Assembly: GCA_902363555.1 (NCBI GenBank)
Contig: CABJAM010000013.1
Coordinates: 1-64,000, forward strand
Direction: 5' to 3'
DNA from: Lachnospiraceae bacterium
GTDB lineage: Bacteria > Bacillota > Clostridia > Lachnospirales > Lachnospiraceae
Length of the DNA: 64,000 nucleotides
Both the position numbers and the translations under genes were made by a program. Positions 42,470 through 50,906 of the stretch are shown piece by piece. A model generated the notes under the pieces. The model was not told the origin of the DNA, did not search any database, and worked only from the letters and a program-made list of their open reading frames with translations. The number at the start of each line of letters is the position of its first letter. The first letter of the stretch is position 1.

Positions 42470-43855
42470 TTACAGCGCATGAATAGCCTTGTCATAAGCC
42501 GCCATAAATGCCTCACCCACGGCTTCGGAAACCGTCGGATGGGGATGGATGGCATGGATGACCTCCTCCGCCGTCGCTTCCAGCTTCATGGCTACGGCAA
42601 TCTCCGCGATCATGTCCGTGGCATGGACTGCGAACAGATGGACACCCAGTATTTCGCCCAGATTGGCGTCCAGAATCACCTTCATCATGCCGCTCTTTTC
42701 ACCTTCGATCAGAGACTTCCCATTGGCGGACATCGGGAAGCGTCCGACCTTTACATCGCCGTATTTCTCCCTGGCCTGCTGCTCTGTAAGCCCAATGGAA
42801 GCGATTTCCGGCTCCATATAAATACATGCCGGAACCGCATCATAGCTCATGGTCTGAGACTCTCCCAGGATATTGGCCACGGCCACAAGGCCCTCATGGC
42901 TTGCGGTGTGGGCCAGCATGGACACACCATTCACATCGCCAATGGCAAAAATATTGGAGATATTTGTTCGCATATCCGGCCCGGTCTTTATGGCTGTCTT
43001 GTTCAGCTCAATACCGATCCCTTCCACATTCAGCCCCTTTGTATAAGGCACGCGGCCCACGGCCATCAGTGTCAGCGTCGCCGCCAGAGACTGCTCCCTG
43101 CCATCCTTTTCATAAATAACACTTAAATCCCGGACAGCCTTCACCCTGGCACCGGTTTCAAAAACAACACCGGCCTTTTCCAGAGTCTTTCTGGCCAAAT
43201 CGGACACATCGGTATCCACCATTGGCAGAATGTGGTCCATCAGCTCCAGCACTGTGACTTTACAGCCAAGATGGGCAAAAATGTAGGCAAATTCAATGCC
43301 GATCACACCGCCGCCAATGATATTCATACTTTCCGGAACCACAGCAAGGTCCAGCGCTTCAGTGCTTGTAATAATTTTTGTATCCCCTTCATATTTAATA
43401 AATCCAGGCATAAAGGCTTCGGAACCTGTGGCGATAATAAAATATTCGGATGTTATCGTTTTATCCCCGGTTTTAACCGTATGGCTGTCCACAAAGGACG
43501 CCGCGCCTTTCAAAACAGCCACCTTATTGCCTTTAAGCAGGGCACCCACACCACCGACGAGCTGTTTGACAATCTTTTGCTTTCGCGCCTGAAGTTTCTC
43601 CATGGAAACACGCACGGCAGATGTATCAATGCCCTCAATCCCAAATTCCTGGCTGCGTTTGATCGTATCAAAAACACTGACTGTTTTTACAAGAGCCTTT
43701 GTAGGGATGCAGCCCACATTCAGACAGGTGCCCCCAAAGCTTCCTTTTTCAATGACCGCCGTCCTTTTCCCGCACTGAGCGGCCTTGATTGCCGCCACAT
43801 ATCCGCCCGGACCGCCGCCGATGACAACCACGTCAAAATCATAATTTCCTATCAT
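42470..43855 (-). CDS. lpdA: Dihydrolipoyl dehydrogenase (E3)
   Basis: A 461-residue FAD disulfide oxidoreductase. FAD motif GGGPGGYVAAIKAAQ (about residues 13-27), redox disulfide GGTCLNVGCIPTKAL (Cys44 and Cys49), NAD motif GGGVIGIEFAYIF (about 176-188) and the C-terminal His-Glu pair HPHPTVSEAVGEA (about 438-450) are all present. It reoxidises the dihydrolipoyl arm of the neighbouring E2. GGAGGTCCGGCT precedes the ATG, and this ribosome-binding region is duplicated upstream. The gene order E1a-E1b-E2-E3 is intact. Confidence 0.96.
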   Translation of the reverse strand: MIGNYDFDVVVIGGGPGGYVAAIKAAQCGKRTAVIEKGSFGGTCLNVGCIPTKALVKTVSVFDTIKRSQEFGIEGIDTSAVRVSMEKLQARKQKIVKQLVGGVGALLKGNKVAVLKGAASFVDSHTVKTGDKTITSEYFIIATGSEAFMPGFIKYEGDTKIITSTEALDLAVVPESMNIIGGGVIGIEFAYIFAHLGCKVTVLELMDHILPMVDTDVSDLARKTLEKAGVVFETGARVKAVRDLSVIYEKDGREQSLAATLTLMAVGRVPYTKGLNVEGIGIELNKTAIKTGPDMRTNISNIFAIGDVNGVSMLAHTASHEGLVAVANILGESQTMSYDAVPACIYMEPEIASIGLTEQQAREKYGDVKVGRFPMSANGKSLIEGEKSGMMKVILDANLGEILGVHLFAVHATDMIAEIAVAMKLEATAEEVIHAIHPHPTVSEAVGEAFMAAYDKAIHAL

Positions 43856-43861
43856 AGCCGG

Positions 43862-43943
43862 ACCTCCATCACATCATCATACTTTCCCGGCATTGCCGGA
43901 CCTCAGTCTCATCATCATACTTTCCGGCATTGCCGGACCTCCA
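43862..43943 (-). repeat. Tandem copies of the E3 ribosome-binding region
   Basis: The spacer between E2 and E3 contains repeated units of about 38-47 bp with GGTCCGGCAATGCCGG and AAAGTATGATGATG. Together with the E2 3' end there are three GAGGTCCGGC-ATG segments. The first two would drive only tiny reading frames, the last starts E3. CCGGCAATGCCGG is itself palindromic. Confidence 0.75.
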
Positions 43944-45428
43944 TCACATTAAAATCTTCAGCGGATTTTCCAGCAGCTCTTTCATATAGCCGACAAACTG
44001 AGCGGCGAGAAGCCCGTCGATGAGGCGGTGATCCACAGAAAGCTGAATATTCATCATGGGGCGGATGACGATCTTATCCTCGCCGTCCTCCTCAATCACA
44101 ACCGGAACCTTTTTCACTGAGCTGATGGAAAGGATGGCGGCTTCCGGCGGGTTGATGATCGCTGTAAAATTGTCAATACCGAACATCCCCAGATTGGAGA
44201 TCGAGAAGGTACCGCCGGAATATTCCTCCGGATTCAGCCGTCCTTCCTTCGCCCGGTCCACCAGATCCCGGTTTTCTTCGGACACCTGCGTCAGACTCTT
44301 TTCCTGAACATTTTTGATTACAGGCACGATCAGCCCGTTGGTGCCGGCCACAGCCACACCTACATTGGCGCTCTTGTAGCAGATGATCTGGCCGTCCACC
44401 AGAGACGAATTTACCTGCGGATATTTTTGCAGCGCCTTTCCTGCCGCGTAAACTAAAAGATCCGATACGGTGATCTTGCGGTCCGATACCGCATTTAAGG
44501 ACTTGCGGAAATCTGTCATATTTGTTGTATCCACGGCGTCTGTAAAATACAGATGAGGGGCTGTAAACTTACTTTCAGCCAGCTTATCACCGATGATTTT
44601 GCGCACACCCTTATACGGTGTCGTGGAAAGTATTTTCTTCTCCGCCAAATCCGTCGCGGCAGACGCAGCCGTCGCTGATAATCCAGCCGCAGCAGACGAT
44701 GCCGCTGTCGCTGATAACCCCGTAGCAGACGCAGCCGTCGCTGATATTGCCGCGGCTTTTTCCACATCGGCCTTCATCCGTTTGCCGCCAACGCCGCTGC
44801 CATCGATAGCCGCCAGATCTACGCCGGTCTTTTGGGCCAGCTTGCGGGCCAGCGGCGAAGCCTTGATGTCCTTGGCCGTGATGCCGCCCTGATAGCCGGT
44901 ACCCTGAATATCTTTAATGGACGCCGGGTCCAATGCCTCATCGCGGATCAGCTTTTTAGCCTTCGGCGTCAGCTTCAGATCCTTTATATCCACAACAGGC
45001 TCCGGCTGCGCTGTGCCCTGTGTATTTACATCGTCCGGCTGCGCTGCTCCCGGCGCTTCTTCTGCAGAGCCCTGCCCCGCGCCCGGCGCATTGGCCGGCG
45101 CTTTGGCAGCCTCCGGCTGCGCGTCCTCCGGCCTGCCCGATACGCTGGCGGTGGCCACGCCGGCCGCCAGGGCCGCATCCGGGTCCTCGCCCGCGGCGCC
45201 TACTACAGCGATGGGGGTGAATACCTCCACCGTCTCCCCTTCCTCCACGAGAATTTTCAATACAACGCCATCCGCTGTGGCTTCGATGGGCATTGTCGTT
45301 TTATCTGTATTGATTTCAAAAAATAATTCGCCCTTGGCAACCGGATCACCGACCTTTTTATGCCAGCAGACAAGGTCGCCTTCATCCATGTTAAAGCCTA
45401 ACTTAGGCATAATAATTACTTCAGCCAT
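43944..45428 (-). CDS. Dihydrolipoamide acyltransferase (E2) of acetoin/2-oxo acid dehydrogenase complex
   Basis: A 494-residue E2 protein. One lipoyl domain (about residues 1-80, lipoyl-Lys43 in EINTDKTTMPIE) is followed by a Pro/Ala linker, peripheral-subunit-binding motifs LTPKAKKLIRDEALD and SPLARKLAQKTGVD (about 150-225), a second Ala/Thr/Ser linker with ATAASA repeats, and the catalytic acyltransferase domain (about 265-494) with SVDHRLIDG near the end. It transfers the acyl group made by E1 to CoA. The two alanine-rich linkers act as swinging arms. Substrate class (acetoin, pyruvate or another 2-oxo/diketone) cannot be fixed from E2 alone. Confidence 0.93.
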   Translation of the reverse strand: MAEVIIMPKLGFNMDEGDLVCWHKKVGDPVAKGELFFEINTDKTTMPIEATADGVVLKILVEEGETVEVFTPIAVVGAAGEDPDAALAAGVATASVSGRPEDAQPEAAKAPANAPGAGQGSAEEAPGAAQPDDVNTQGTAQPEPVVDIKDLKLTPKAKKLIRDEALDPASIKDIQGTGYQGGITAKDIKASPLARKLAQKTGVDLAAIDGSGVGGKRMKADVEKAAAISATAASATGLSATAASSAAAGLSATAASAATDLAEKKILSTTPYKGVRKIIGDKLAESKFTAPHLYFTDAVDTTNMTDFRKSLNAVSDRKITVSDLLVYAAGKALQKYPQVNSSLVDGQIICYKSANVGVAVAGTNGLIVPVIKNVQEKSLTQVSEENRDLVDRAKEGRLNPEEYSGGTFSISNLGMFGIDNFTAIINPPEAAILSISSVKKVPVVIEEDGEDKIVIRPMMNIQLSVDHRLIDGLLAAQFVGYMKELLENPLKILM

Positions 45429-45496
45429 TCATCTAATCCTCCTAATATGTCAGCAGCCGTAACAGCTCAGATGGCCGCACGCTATACTTCATGTCA

Positions 45497-46468
45497 TCAA
45501 AGCAGCTCCAGTGCGGCTGCCTTAATGGACTTGGCATCCGGAATCAACTGGAATTCCAGGGCCGGGCTAAAGGGCAGCGGTACATCGGCCAGACCGAGAC
45601 GCATAATCGGAGCTTCCAGATCATAAAAGGCATCTCTTTGTACCCGGAGCGCGATCTCCCCGCTGATACCAAAGCTTTCATGGCCCTCGTCAACGATCAG
45701 CAGCTTTCCGGTCTTTCTTACGGATTTAAGAATCGTCTCCATATCCAAAGGAACGATCGTCCTTGGATCGATAACCTCGATCTGCTTCCCTTCCTTTGCC
45801 AGATCCCCAGCCACCTTCACGGCATGGTTTACCATAGTGGATGTGGCTACAATGGTCAGATCCGCCCCTTCACGGACCACATTGGCTACGCCAAAGGGTA
45901 CTGTATACTCGCCCTCAGGAACTTCAAAGTTTTGTGTATACTGTAATTTATGTTCAATAAATATAACCGGGCTGTTATCGCGGATGGCCGTCTTTAAAAG
46001 CCCCTTGGCATCGGCCGCATTGGACGGCATAACGACCTTCAGCCCTGGTATATGGGCAAAGAAAGCGTGCAGGTTCTGAGAATGCTGGGCCGCTGAGGAG
46101 CGCCCGGCGCCCATCGTTGTTCGTATGACCATCGGAAGCTTTGTTTGCCCGCCGGACATATAGGTGATCTTCGCCGCCTGATTGCAGATCTGATCCATGC
46201 AGACAAGGGCAAAGTCGTTAAACATCAGCTCCGGCACCGGCCTTAACCCGGCGATGGCCATACCGATACTCATACCGATAAAACCGGATTCACTGATCGG
46301 TGTATCTTTACATCTCAAATCCCCGTATTTTTCCCTCAGACCGGCCGTGCACTTAAACGTACCGTCATTGACACCCACATCCTCACCAAGAACTAAAACA
46401 TTCTCATCGCGGGCCATTTCCTCATCCAGAGCTTCACGGATCGCATCTCTATACATAATTGTTCTCAT
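45497..46468 (-). CDS. TPP-dependent dehydrogenase E1 component, beta subunit (acetoin/pyruvate type)
   Basis: A 323-residue E1-beta subunit of the transketolase-like family. TIMYRDAIREALDEEMARDE at the N-terminus, GLRPVPELMFNDFALVCMDQ (about residues 74-93), HSQNLHAFFAHIPGLKVVMP (about 128-147) and VIDPRTIVPLDMET (about 225-238) are typical. It completes the TPP site with the alpha subunit encoded 15 nt upstream. The pair is closer in appearance to acetoin dehydrogenase AcoA/AcoB than to PdhA/PdhB, but similarity alone cannot separate them. Confidence 0.93.
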   Translation of the reverse strand: MRTIMYRDAIREALDEEMARDENVLVLGEDVGVNDGTFKCTAGLREKYGDLRCKDTPISESGFIGMSIGMAIAGLRPVPELMFNDFALVCMDQICNQAAKITYMSGGQTKLPMVIRTTMGAGRSSAAQHSQNLHAFFAHIPGLKVVMPSNAADAKGLLKTAIRDNSPVIFIEHKLQYTQNFEVPEGEYTVPFGVANVVREGADLTIVATSTMVNHAVKVAGDLAKEGKQIEVIDPRTIVPLDMETILKSVRKTGKLLIVDEGHESFGISGEIALRVQRDAFYDLEAPIMRLGLADVPLPFSPALEFQLIPDAKSIKAAALELL

Positions 46469-46483
46469 TTTGTCATCTCCTCC

Positions 46484-47440
46484 TTAATCCGAAAATACAT
46501 CCGTATAGGCTTCACCGGCATCCGCGTAAGGACTGTCCTCGGCAAACTTACAGGCCTCCAAAACCTCCGCTTCGATACCTTCACGGATAGCGGCAATCTC
46601 ATCCTCCGTCAGCAGCCCCTGCTCCTCAAGAACGAGGATCGGCTCCCGCGCTTTCCATTTCTCCAGCTCGCCCGCCGGACGGTAGGTGGCAGGATCGCCC
46701 ACGTGATGACCCTGCCAGCGGTACGTCTTGCACTCCACGATCGTGGGGCCCTCGCCCCTTCTGGCCCGCTCCACAGCGGCGCCCACCGTCTCATAAACGG
46801 TAAAGACATCGTTTCCGTCAATGGTCACGCCCTCAATGCCGTAACCTACAGCCCGTTTAGCCAGGTCATGCTCCTTTGTAACTCTGTGGATGTCCACGGA
46901 AATACCAAAGGAGTTATTCTCGATAATATAGACGATGGGCAGATCCCAGGCCGCCGCCATGTTCACGCTCTCATGGAACGTTCCCTGGTTGGACGCGGAA
47001 TCGCCTAAAAAGCACAGGACCACCTGATCGGTCTTGCGGTATTTGGCCGCATAGGCTGCGCCGGTGGCAATGGGAATCTCACCACCCACGATGCCGTTGG
47101 CGCCAAGAATCCCCTTGTCCATGGCAATGATGTGCATGGAGCCGCCCTTTCCTTTGGAATAGCCGGTGCCCTTGCCGAGGATTTCCGCCATCATCCGCTT
47201 CATATCCGCGCCTCTGGCCACAAGATGACCGTGGCCGCGGTGCGTGCTGCCGATGTAATCCTCAGGCCCCACAGCCTGACAGGCGCCGGCTGCGATCGCT
47301 TCCTCACCCAGATAAAGATGAGCCAGCCCCGGCATCAGCCCCCGTTTGTAAAATTCAAATACTTCCTCTTCAAATCTCCGGATTCTATACATGGACGTAT
47401 AAAATTCCTTCGCCAACTGCTTTTTTTCTTCTGCTTTCAT
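46484..47440 (-). CDS. TPP-dependent dehydrogenase E1 component, alpha subunit (acetoin/pyruvate type)
   Basis: A 318-residue E1-alpha subunit. The TPP motif starts at FLGDSASNQGTFHESVNMAA (about residues 145-164) and closes with ENNSFGIS (about 174-181). RIRRFEEEVFEFYKRG at the N-terminus and the THRGHGHLVARG loop (about 67-78) are family-typical. It decarboxylates a 2-oxo acid or cleaves an alpha-hydroxyketone, passing the acyl group to E2. It is the first gene of the complex in block B. The two unusual downstream partners are described with the lipoate ligase genes. Confidence 0.93.
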   Translation of the reverse strand: MKAEEKKQLAKEFYTSMYRIRRFEEEVFEFYKRGLMPGLAHLYLGEEAIAAGACQAVGPEDYIGSTHRGHGHLVARGADMKRMMAEILGKGTGYSKGKGGSMHIIAMDKGILGANGIVGGEIPIATGAAYAAKYRKTDQVVLCFLGDSASNQGTFHESVNMAAAWDLPIVYIIENNSFGISVDIHRVTKEHDLAKRAVGYGIEGVTIDGNDVFTVYETVGAAVERARRGEGPTIVECKTYRWQGHHVGDPATYRPAGELEKWKAREPILVLEEQGLLTEDEIAAIREGIEAEVLEACKFAEDSPYADAGEAYTDVFSD

Positions 47441-47472
47441 TAAAAGCGCCTCCTTATTAAATGTGCAAAGAT

Positions 47473-48450
47473 TTACAAAAGGATCTTCAAAAGCTCCTCA
47501 TTGGAAACCTGATAAAAATAAGATGCTCCATCGGCCTTTTCAAGGCATTCCTGCAAATCCTTTTTGGCATACCTGCAATGACACAGGGCATCCGTCAAAC
47601 CGGCCAGGTCCTTTCCGGTAAAAAAATCTCCCTGGATATGGCACCGGCATATTTTTCCTTTTTCAATGGACAGATGAAATTCCACACGGCCGCCGGGAAC
47701 CCGCCCGGACCGGACCATATCGCAATCCGGGGAGCTGCCAAAGATCCAATCCCAGCTTTGAAACTTTTCCTTTGCCAGTGTCCGTATCCGTTCCTGCTCC
47801 TCCACAGTAAACATCTGGGCCTGCATATCGCCGCCCAAAAGCTGCCGGCTTAAAGCTGCCATAAAACGGTCCACCGGCAGGCCGTTGGTGTACTGCTTCA
47901 TATTCACTACCCGCTGGCGCACCGACACAATCCCCTTGGACCGGATTTTTTCCGCATCCACAGTGAGGCAGCGCTCCAGCTCCTTAATATCCGCATCATA
48001 TAAAACCGTGCCGTGGTGGACAACATAGCCCCGGGTATGGTACTGGGCCGTTCCGGAAACCTTCTGCTCCCCGATCATCAGATCGTTGCGGCTGTTAAAT
48101 TCCACGGGCACGCCAAGCGCCCGCATTGCTTTAGCCACAGGCTCAAGGTATTTGCCAAAATCGATCTGCGCCTCACCGGATGGCGCTATAAAAGCGTACT
48201 GGAACACATTTTCATCCTGATAGACTGTACCGCCGCCGGAAAGTCTGCGGGCTACGACATAGTTTTTCTCTGTCACATAGGGCATATAGACCTCCTGAAA
48301 AACGTTCTGGTAACGCCCGCACACAAGGGTGGGCGGCCACGTCTGCCACAGCATGAATACTGTATCTTTAAGCTGTTTTTCAGCGGCCAGGTAATATTCC
48401 GCGGCCAGATTGTAAAAAATATCCCCGGTGCCCGTCATCATTAGAATCAT
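47473..48450 (-). CDS. Lipoate-protein ligase A family protein 2 (divergent)
   Basis: A 325-residue member of the LplA family. RRLSGGGTVYQDENVFQYAF (about residues 67-86) keeps the SGGG-VY loop, but the following GNLNFS of standard LplA is changed to ENVFQYAF; HHGTVLYD (about 145-152) is retained. The C-terminal lipoate-ligase domain (about 240-325) is present. It overlaps the small lipoyl-domain gene upstream by 4 nt, so that protein may be its dedicated substrate. It could be a ligase or a lipoyl-transfer enzyme. Confidence 0.85.
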   Translation of the reverse strand: MILMMTGTGDIFYNLAAEYYLAAEKQLKDTVFMLWQTWPPTLVCGRYQNVFQEVYMPYVTEKNYVVARRLSGGGTVYQDENVFQYAFIAPSGEAQIDFGKYLEPVAKAMRALGVPVEFNSRNDLMIGEQKVSGTAQYHTRGYVVHHGTVLYDADIKELERCLTVDAEKIRSKGIVSVRQRVVNMKQYTNGLPVDRFMAALSRQLLGGDMQAQMFTVEEQERIRTLAKEKFQSWDWIFGSSPDCDMVRSGRVPGGRVEFHLSIEKGKICRCHIQGDFFTGKDLAGLTDALCHCRYAKKDLQECLEKADGASYFYQVSNEELLKILL

Positions 48451-48698
48451 AGGCTTTCCTCCCGGTAGTCCACCTGCATGACCGGCTGCCCGGCCGAAAC
48501 CTGCGCGCCCTCTTTTACAAGCACATTGAGCACCGTTCCGTAACCGCCGGCGTTCACTTCAAAGACAACCTTTTTAATCTCCACCTCAAACAAAGGATCA
48601 CCGGCTGCAAATGTATCGCCCCGGGCCTTATCCACAGCCACCAGGACACCATCGGCCAGATCCCCGCCAAATTCGGGGAGCCGCACCATTTCTGTCAT
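48447..48698 (-). CDS. Free-standing lipoyl/biotinyl-attachment domain protein
   Basis: An 83-residue protein consisting only of a lipoyl-type hammerhead domain. The attachment site is EIKKVVFEV, with Lys43 at the same position as in the E2 lipoyl domain; GTVLNVLVKEGAQVSAGQPV forms the second half. Short lipoyl proteins act as mobile carriers or regulatory lipoyl pools. It overlaps a lipoate ligase gene by ATGA and lies between that gene and the 3-hydroxyacyl-CoA-dehydrogenase-like gene. A biotin carrier is less likely because no carboxylase genes are near and the typical MKM motif is missing. Confidence 0.85.
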   Translation of the reverse strand: MTEMVRLPEFGGDLADGVLVAVDKARGDTFAAGDPLFEVEIKKVVFEVNAGGYGTVLNVLVKEGAQVSAGQPVMQVDYREESL

Positions 48699-48762
48699 CT
48701 AATTACCTCCGTCCAAAAGCTGTTCTGAGCTTAAAACATAACGATTCAGGGTGACTGGTTAC

Positions 48763-49707
48763 TCAAAACATTTCCAGCGCCTTACCTACCCGGATCAGAT
48801 CGCGGATCGTCCGCTCATTAAACGCCTTCATTTCTTCCTCTGTCCATGTCTGCATTCCCACGCCGCCGGTCTTAAAGCCCAGCTCCTTATGAGCCACCTT
48901 TTCTTTAAGGAGCGGTGAAGCCTCCGTGGAATTTTCAAGATGGGGATAAATATAAGAACCGATATTCAGGCACAGGTCCGCCCCTATACTGTCGATCTGC
49001 TCGATGGGGCCGATACTTCCAAGGCGCATGCCAAAGCTGTACTTCACTGCTGTGTCCACATCCGCCGGGTCCGCAATGCCATTAGCCACGATGGATACAG
49101 CTTCTCTGCCCAGGGCGTTTTGCATACGGTTGGCGATAAAGCCGGGCACATCCTTTTTGGCAATGATCGGCTTTTTGCCCACAGTTTCAAGCACTTCACA
49201 CACCCGCTCAGCGATGCCGTCCGCCACAAAAACGGTCTTTACCACCTCCACAAGAGGAATCAGAAACGGCGGATTCCAGAAATGGGTGCCCACGATCCGC
49301 TCCTTATGCCGGGATTTGGACGCGATTTCCGTCACACTCATAACTGATGTATTTGTACACAGGATGACATCCGGCTCGGTCCGGCTGTCCAGATCCTTGA
49401 AAAATTCCTGCTTCAGGTCCATTTTTTCCAAAATGCATTCAATAGCCAGATCCGCTTTATCGGCAACCAGATCATAGTGGGTCGTAATGGTGATCTTTTC
49501 CATAATTTCAGCGATCCGCTCCGGCGCCACGATCCCATTTTCTGCCAGCAGCTCCAGATTCGTCCGGATAATGTCCTGCGCCCGGTCCTTTTCCGCATCG
49601 TCAAAGGCCCATAAATAAACAGGATAGCCGCCGGTGGCAAAGAGCTGGGCAATGCCGTTGCCCATTTTCCCCGCCCCAAACACAGCAATATTTTTAATTT
49701 CTCTCAT
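48763..49707 (-). CDS. 3-hydroxyacyl-CoA dehydrogenase family protein (possibly acting on a free 3-hydroxy acid)
   Basis: A 314-residue NAD-dependent L-3-hydroxyacyl-CoA-dehydrogenase-like enzyme. NAD motif FGAGKMGNGIAQ is at about residues 9-20. The catalytic His lies in VGTHFWNPPFLIPLVEVV (about 135-152), and the C-terminal domain has VPGFIANRMQNALGREA. Typical butyryl-type enzymes read HFFNPAPVMKLVEVI here; the NPP-LIPLVEVV version is characteristic of carnitine dehydrogenase/lambda-crystallin-like members acting on non-CoA 3-hydroxy acids. Next to a BKACE gene this suggests it makes the beta-keto acid that BKACE cleaves. 3-hydroxybutyryl-CoA dehydrogenase is the alternative. Confidence 0.85.
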   Translation of the reverse strand: MREIKNIAVFGAGKMGNGIAQLFATGGYPVYLWAFDDAEKDRAQDIIRTNLELLAENGIVAPERIAEIMEKITITTHYDLVADKADLAIECILEKMDLKQEFFKDLDSRTEPDVILCTNTSVMSVTEIASKSRHKERIVGTHFWNPPFLIPLVEVVKTVFVADGIAERVCEVLETVGKKPIIAKKDVPGFIANRMQNALGREAVSIVANGIADPADVDTAVKYSFGMRLGSIGPIEQIDSIGADLCLNIGSYIYPHLENSTEASPLLKEKVAHKELGFKTGGVGMQTWTEEEMKAFNERTIRDLIRVGKALEMF

Positions 49708-49710
49708 TCT

Positions 49711-50892
49711 CTATTCCTCCATAACACGCTGGAATAAGGCAGCCGCCCCCTGGCCTCCGGCCATGCAAAAAGCGACAATACCCAGATGCGCGTTCCTTCT
49801 TTCCATTTCATAAACAAGCTTCGTTGTGAGAATCCCGCCCGTTCCCGCCAGCGGATGGCCCAGAGCCAGGGCGCCCCCGTTGACATTGACCCGGTCCATA
49901 TCAAGTCCAAGCTCACGGATGCAGGCTATGGACTGGGATGCGAAGGCCTCATTCAACTCGATCAGATTGATTTCATCCAGTGTATGCCCGGTCTGCGCCA
50001 GCAGCTTGCGGATAGCGCCCACCGGACCGATGCCCATGATCTTCGGGTCACAGCCGGTCACTGCAAAATCCACGAACCGGGCCCAAATCTTTTTGCCCTC
50101 CCGGAGGGCGCGGCTTTTTTCCATAACGACAACCGCCCCGGAGCCATCGCTCATGGGCGAGCTGCTGCCGGCGGTCACCCGGCCATTTTCCATAAACACC
50201 GGCTTAAGACGGCCAAGACTTTCCATACTGCACTCCGGCCGGACACATTCATCCTTATCCATCATCGTCACCCGGCCTTTTCGGTCGGTCACCGGCACGG
50301 GAATCATCTGTCCGTCAAAGCGGCCCTCCGCCTGGGCTCTGGCCGCACGCCTGTGGCTCTCCACCGCAAAGGCGTCACATTCCTCCCGCGTGATCCCGTA
50401 TTTATCACAGAGATTTTCTGCGGTTATCCCCATGCTCACGTTCAGCTCACCAGGGGCTGTATAACGGATTCCCCACTCCGGCGGGTTCACCTGATACGCC
50501 TGCGTGGGCTTATTCATAATATAAGGCCGTGTGGAATCGCTCTCAACACCGCCGGCCACATAAATCTCGCCGTGTCCGGACTCGATCATCATGGCGGCCA
50601 GCGCGATGGCGTTCAGGCCCGAGGAGCACTGGCGGTCTATGGTAAATCCCGGCACAGTGATGGGCAGGCCGGCTTCCAGGGAAATAACCCGGGCAATATT
50701 GGCAAAATTATCATTGGCCAGATTTCCCATAATCACATCATCAATCAGCTCCGGCCGGATACCGGCCCGCGCAACGGCTTCGCGTACGGCTATTGCCCCC
50801 AGCCGGGCGGCATCCACACTGGCAAGCATCCCCCGGCAGCGGCCCACAGGGGTCCGCACCGCAGATACAATAACAGCTTCCTTTTTCATCAC
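49711..50892 (-). CDS. Thiolase (acetyl-CoA C-acetyltransferase type)
   Basis: A 393-residue thiolase. The nucleophile Cys89 lies in DRQCSSGLNAI, the His region is ALGHPLAGTGG (about residues 343-353; the usual text is GHPIGASG), and the second active-site Cys is in FCMAGGQGAA (about 375-384). It splits acetoacetyl-CoA, or another 3-oxoacyl-CoA, with CoA to yield acetyl-CoA. In block B it stands after BKACE, whose product can be acetoacetyl-CoA or acetoacetate, and directly after Buk in the transcript. It could run either direction; catabolic cleavage fits the context. Confidence 0.93.
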   Translation of the reverse strand: MMKKEAVIVSAVRTPVGRCRGMLASVDAARLGAIAVREAVARAGIRPELIDDVIMGNLANDNFANIARVISLEAGLPITVPGFTIDRQCSSGLNAIALAAMMIESGHGEIYVAGGVESDSTRPYIMNKPTQAYQVNPPEWGIRYTAPGELNVSMGITAENLCDKYGITREECDAFAVESHRRAARAQAEGRFDGQMIPVPVTDRKGRVTMMDKDECVRPECSMESLGRLKPVFMENGRVTAGSSSPMSDGSGAVVVMEKSRALREGKKIWARFVDFAVTGCDPKIMGIGPVGAIRKLLAQTGHTLDEINLIELNEAFASQSIACIRELGLDMDRVNVNGGALALGHPLAGTGGILTTKLVYEMERRNAHLGIVAFCMAGGQGAAALFQRVMEE

Positions 50893-50906
50893 TACCTCCT
50901 TATACG

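Noticed and set aside
44516..45326. Long open frames opposite the E2 gene
   Set aside because: They mirror the Ala/Thr/Pro-rich E2 linkers, whose GC-rich codons lack stops on the other strand; no ribosome-binding sites or domains.
45497..47440. E1 alpha/beta genes considered as an IolD-type trihydroxycyclohexanedione hydrolase
   Set aside because: IolD is a single chain of about 640 residues of the acetolactate-synthase family; these are split E1 subunits followed by E2 and E3.
48447..48698. Small lipoyl-domain gene as a biotin carrier or glycine-cleavage H protein
   Set aside because: No carboxylase or gcv genes are near, the biotin MKM motif is missing, and the length and ESxK pattern of GcvH do not fit; the neighbouring gene is a lipoate ligase.
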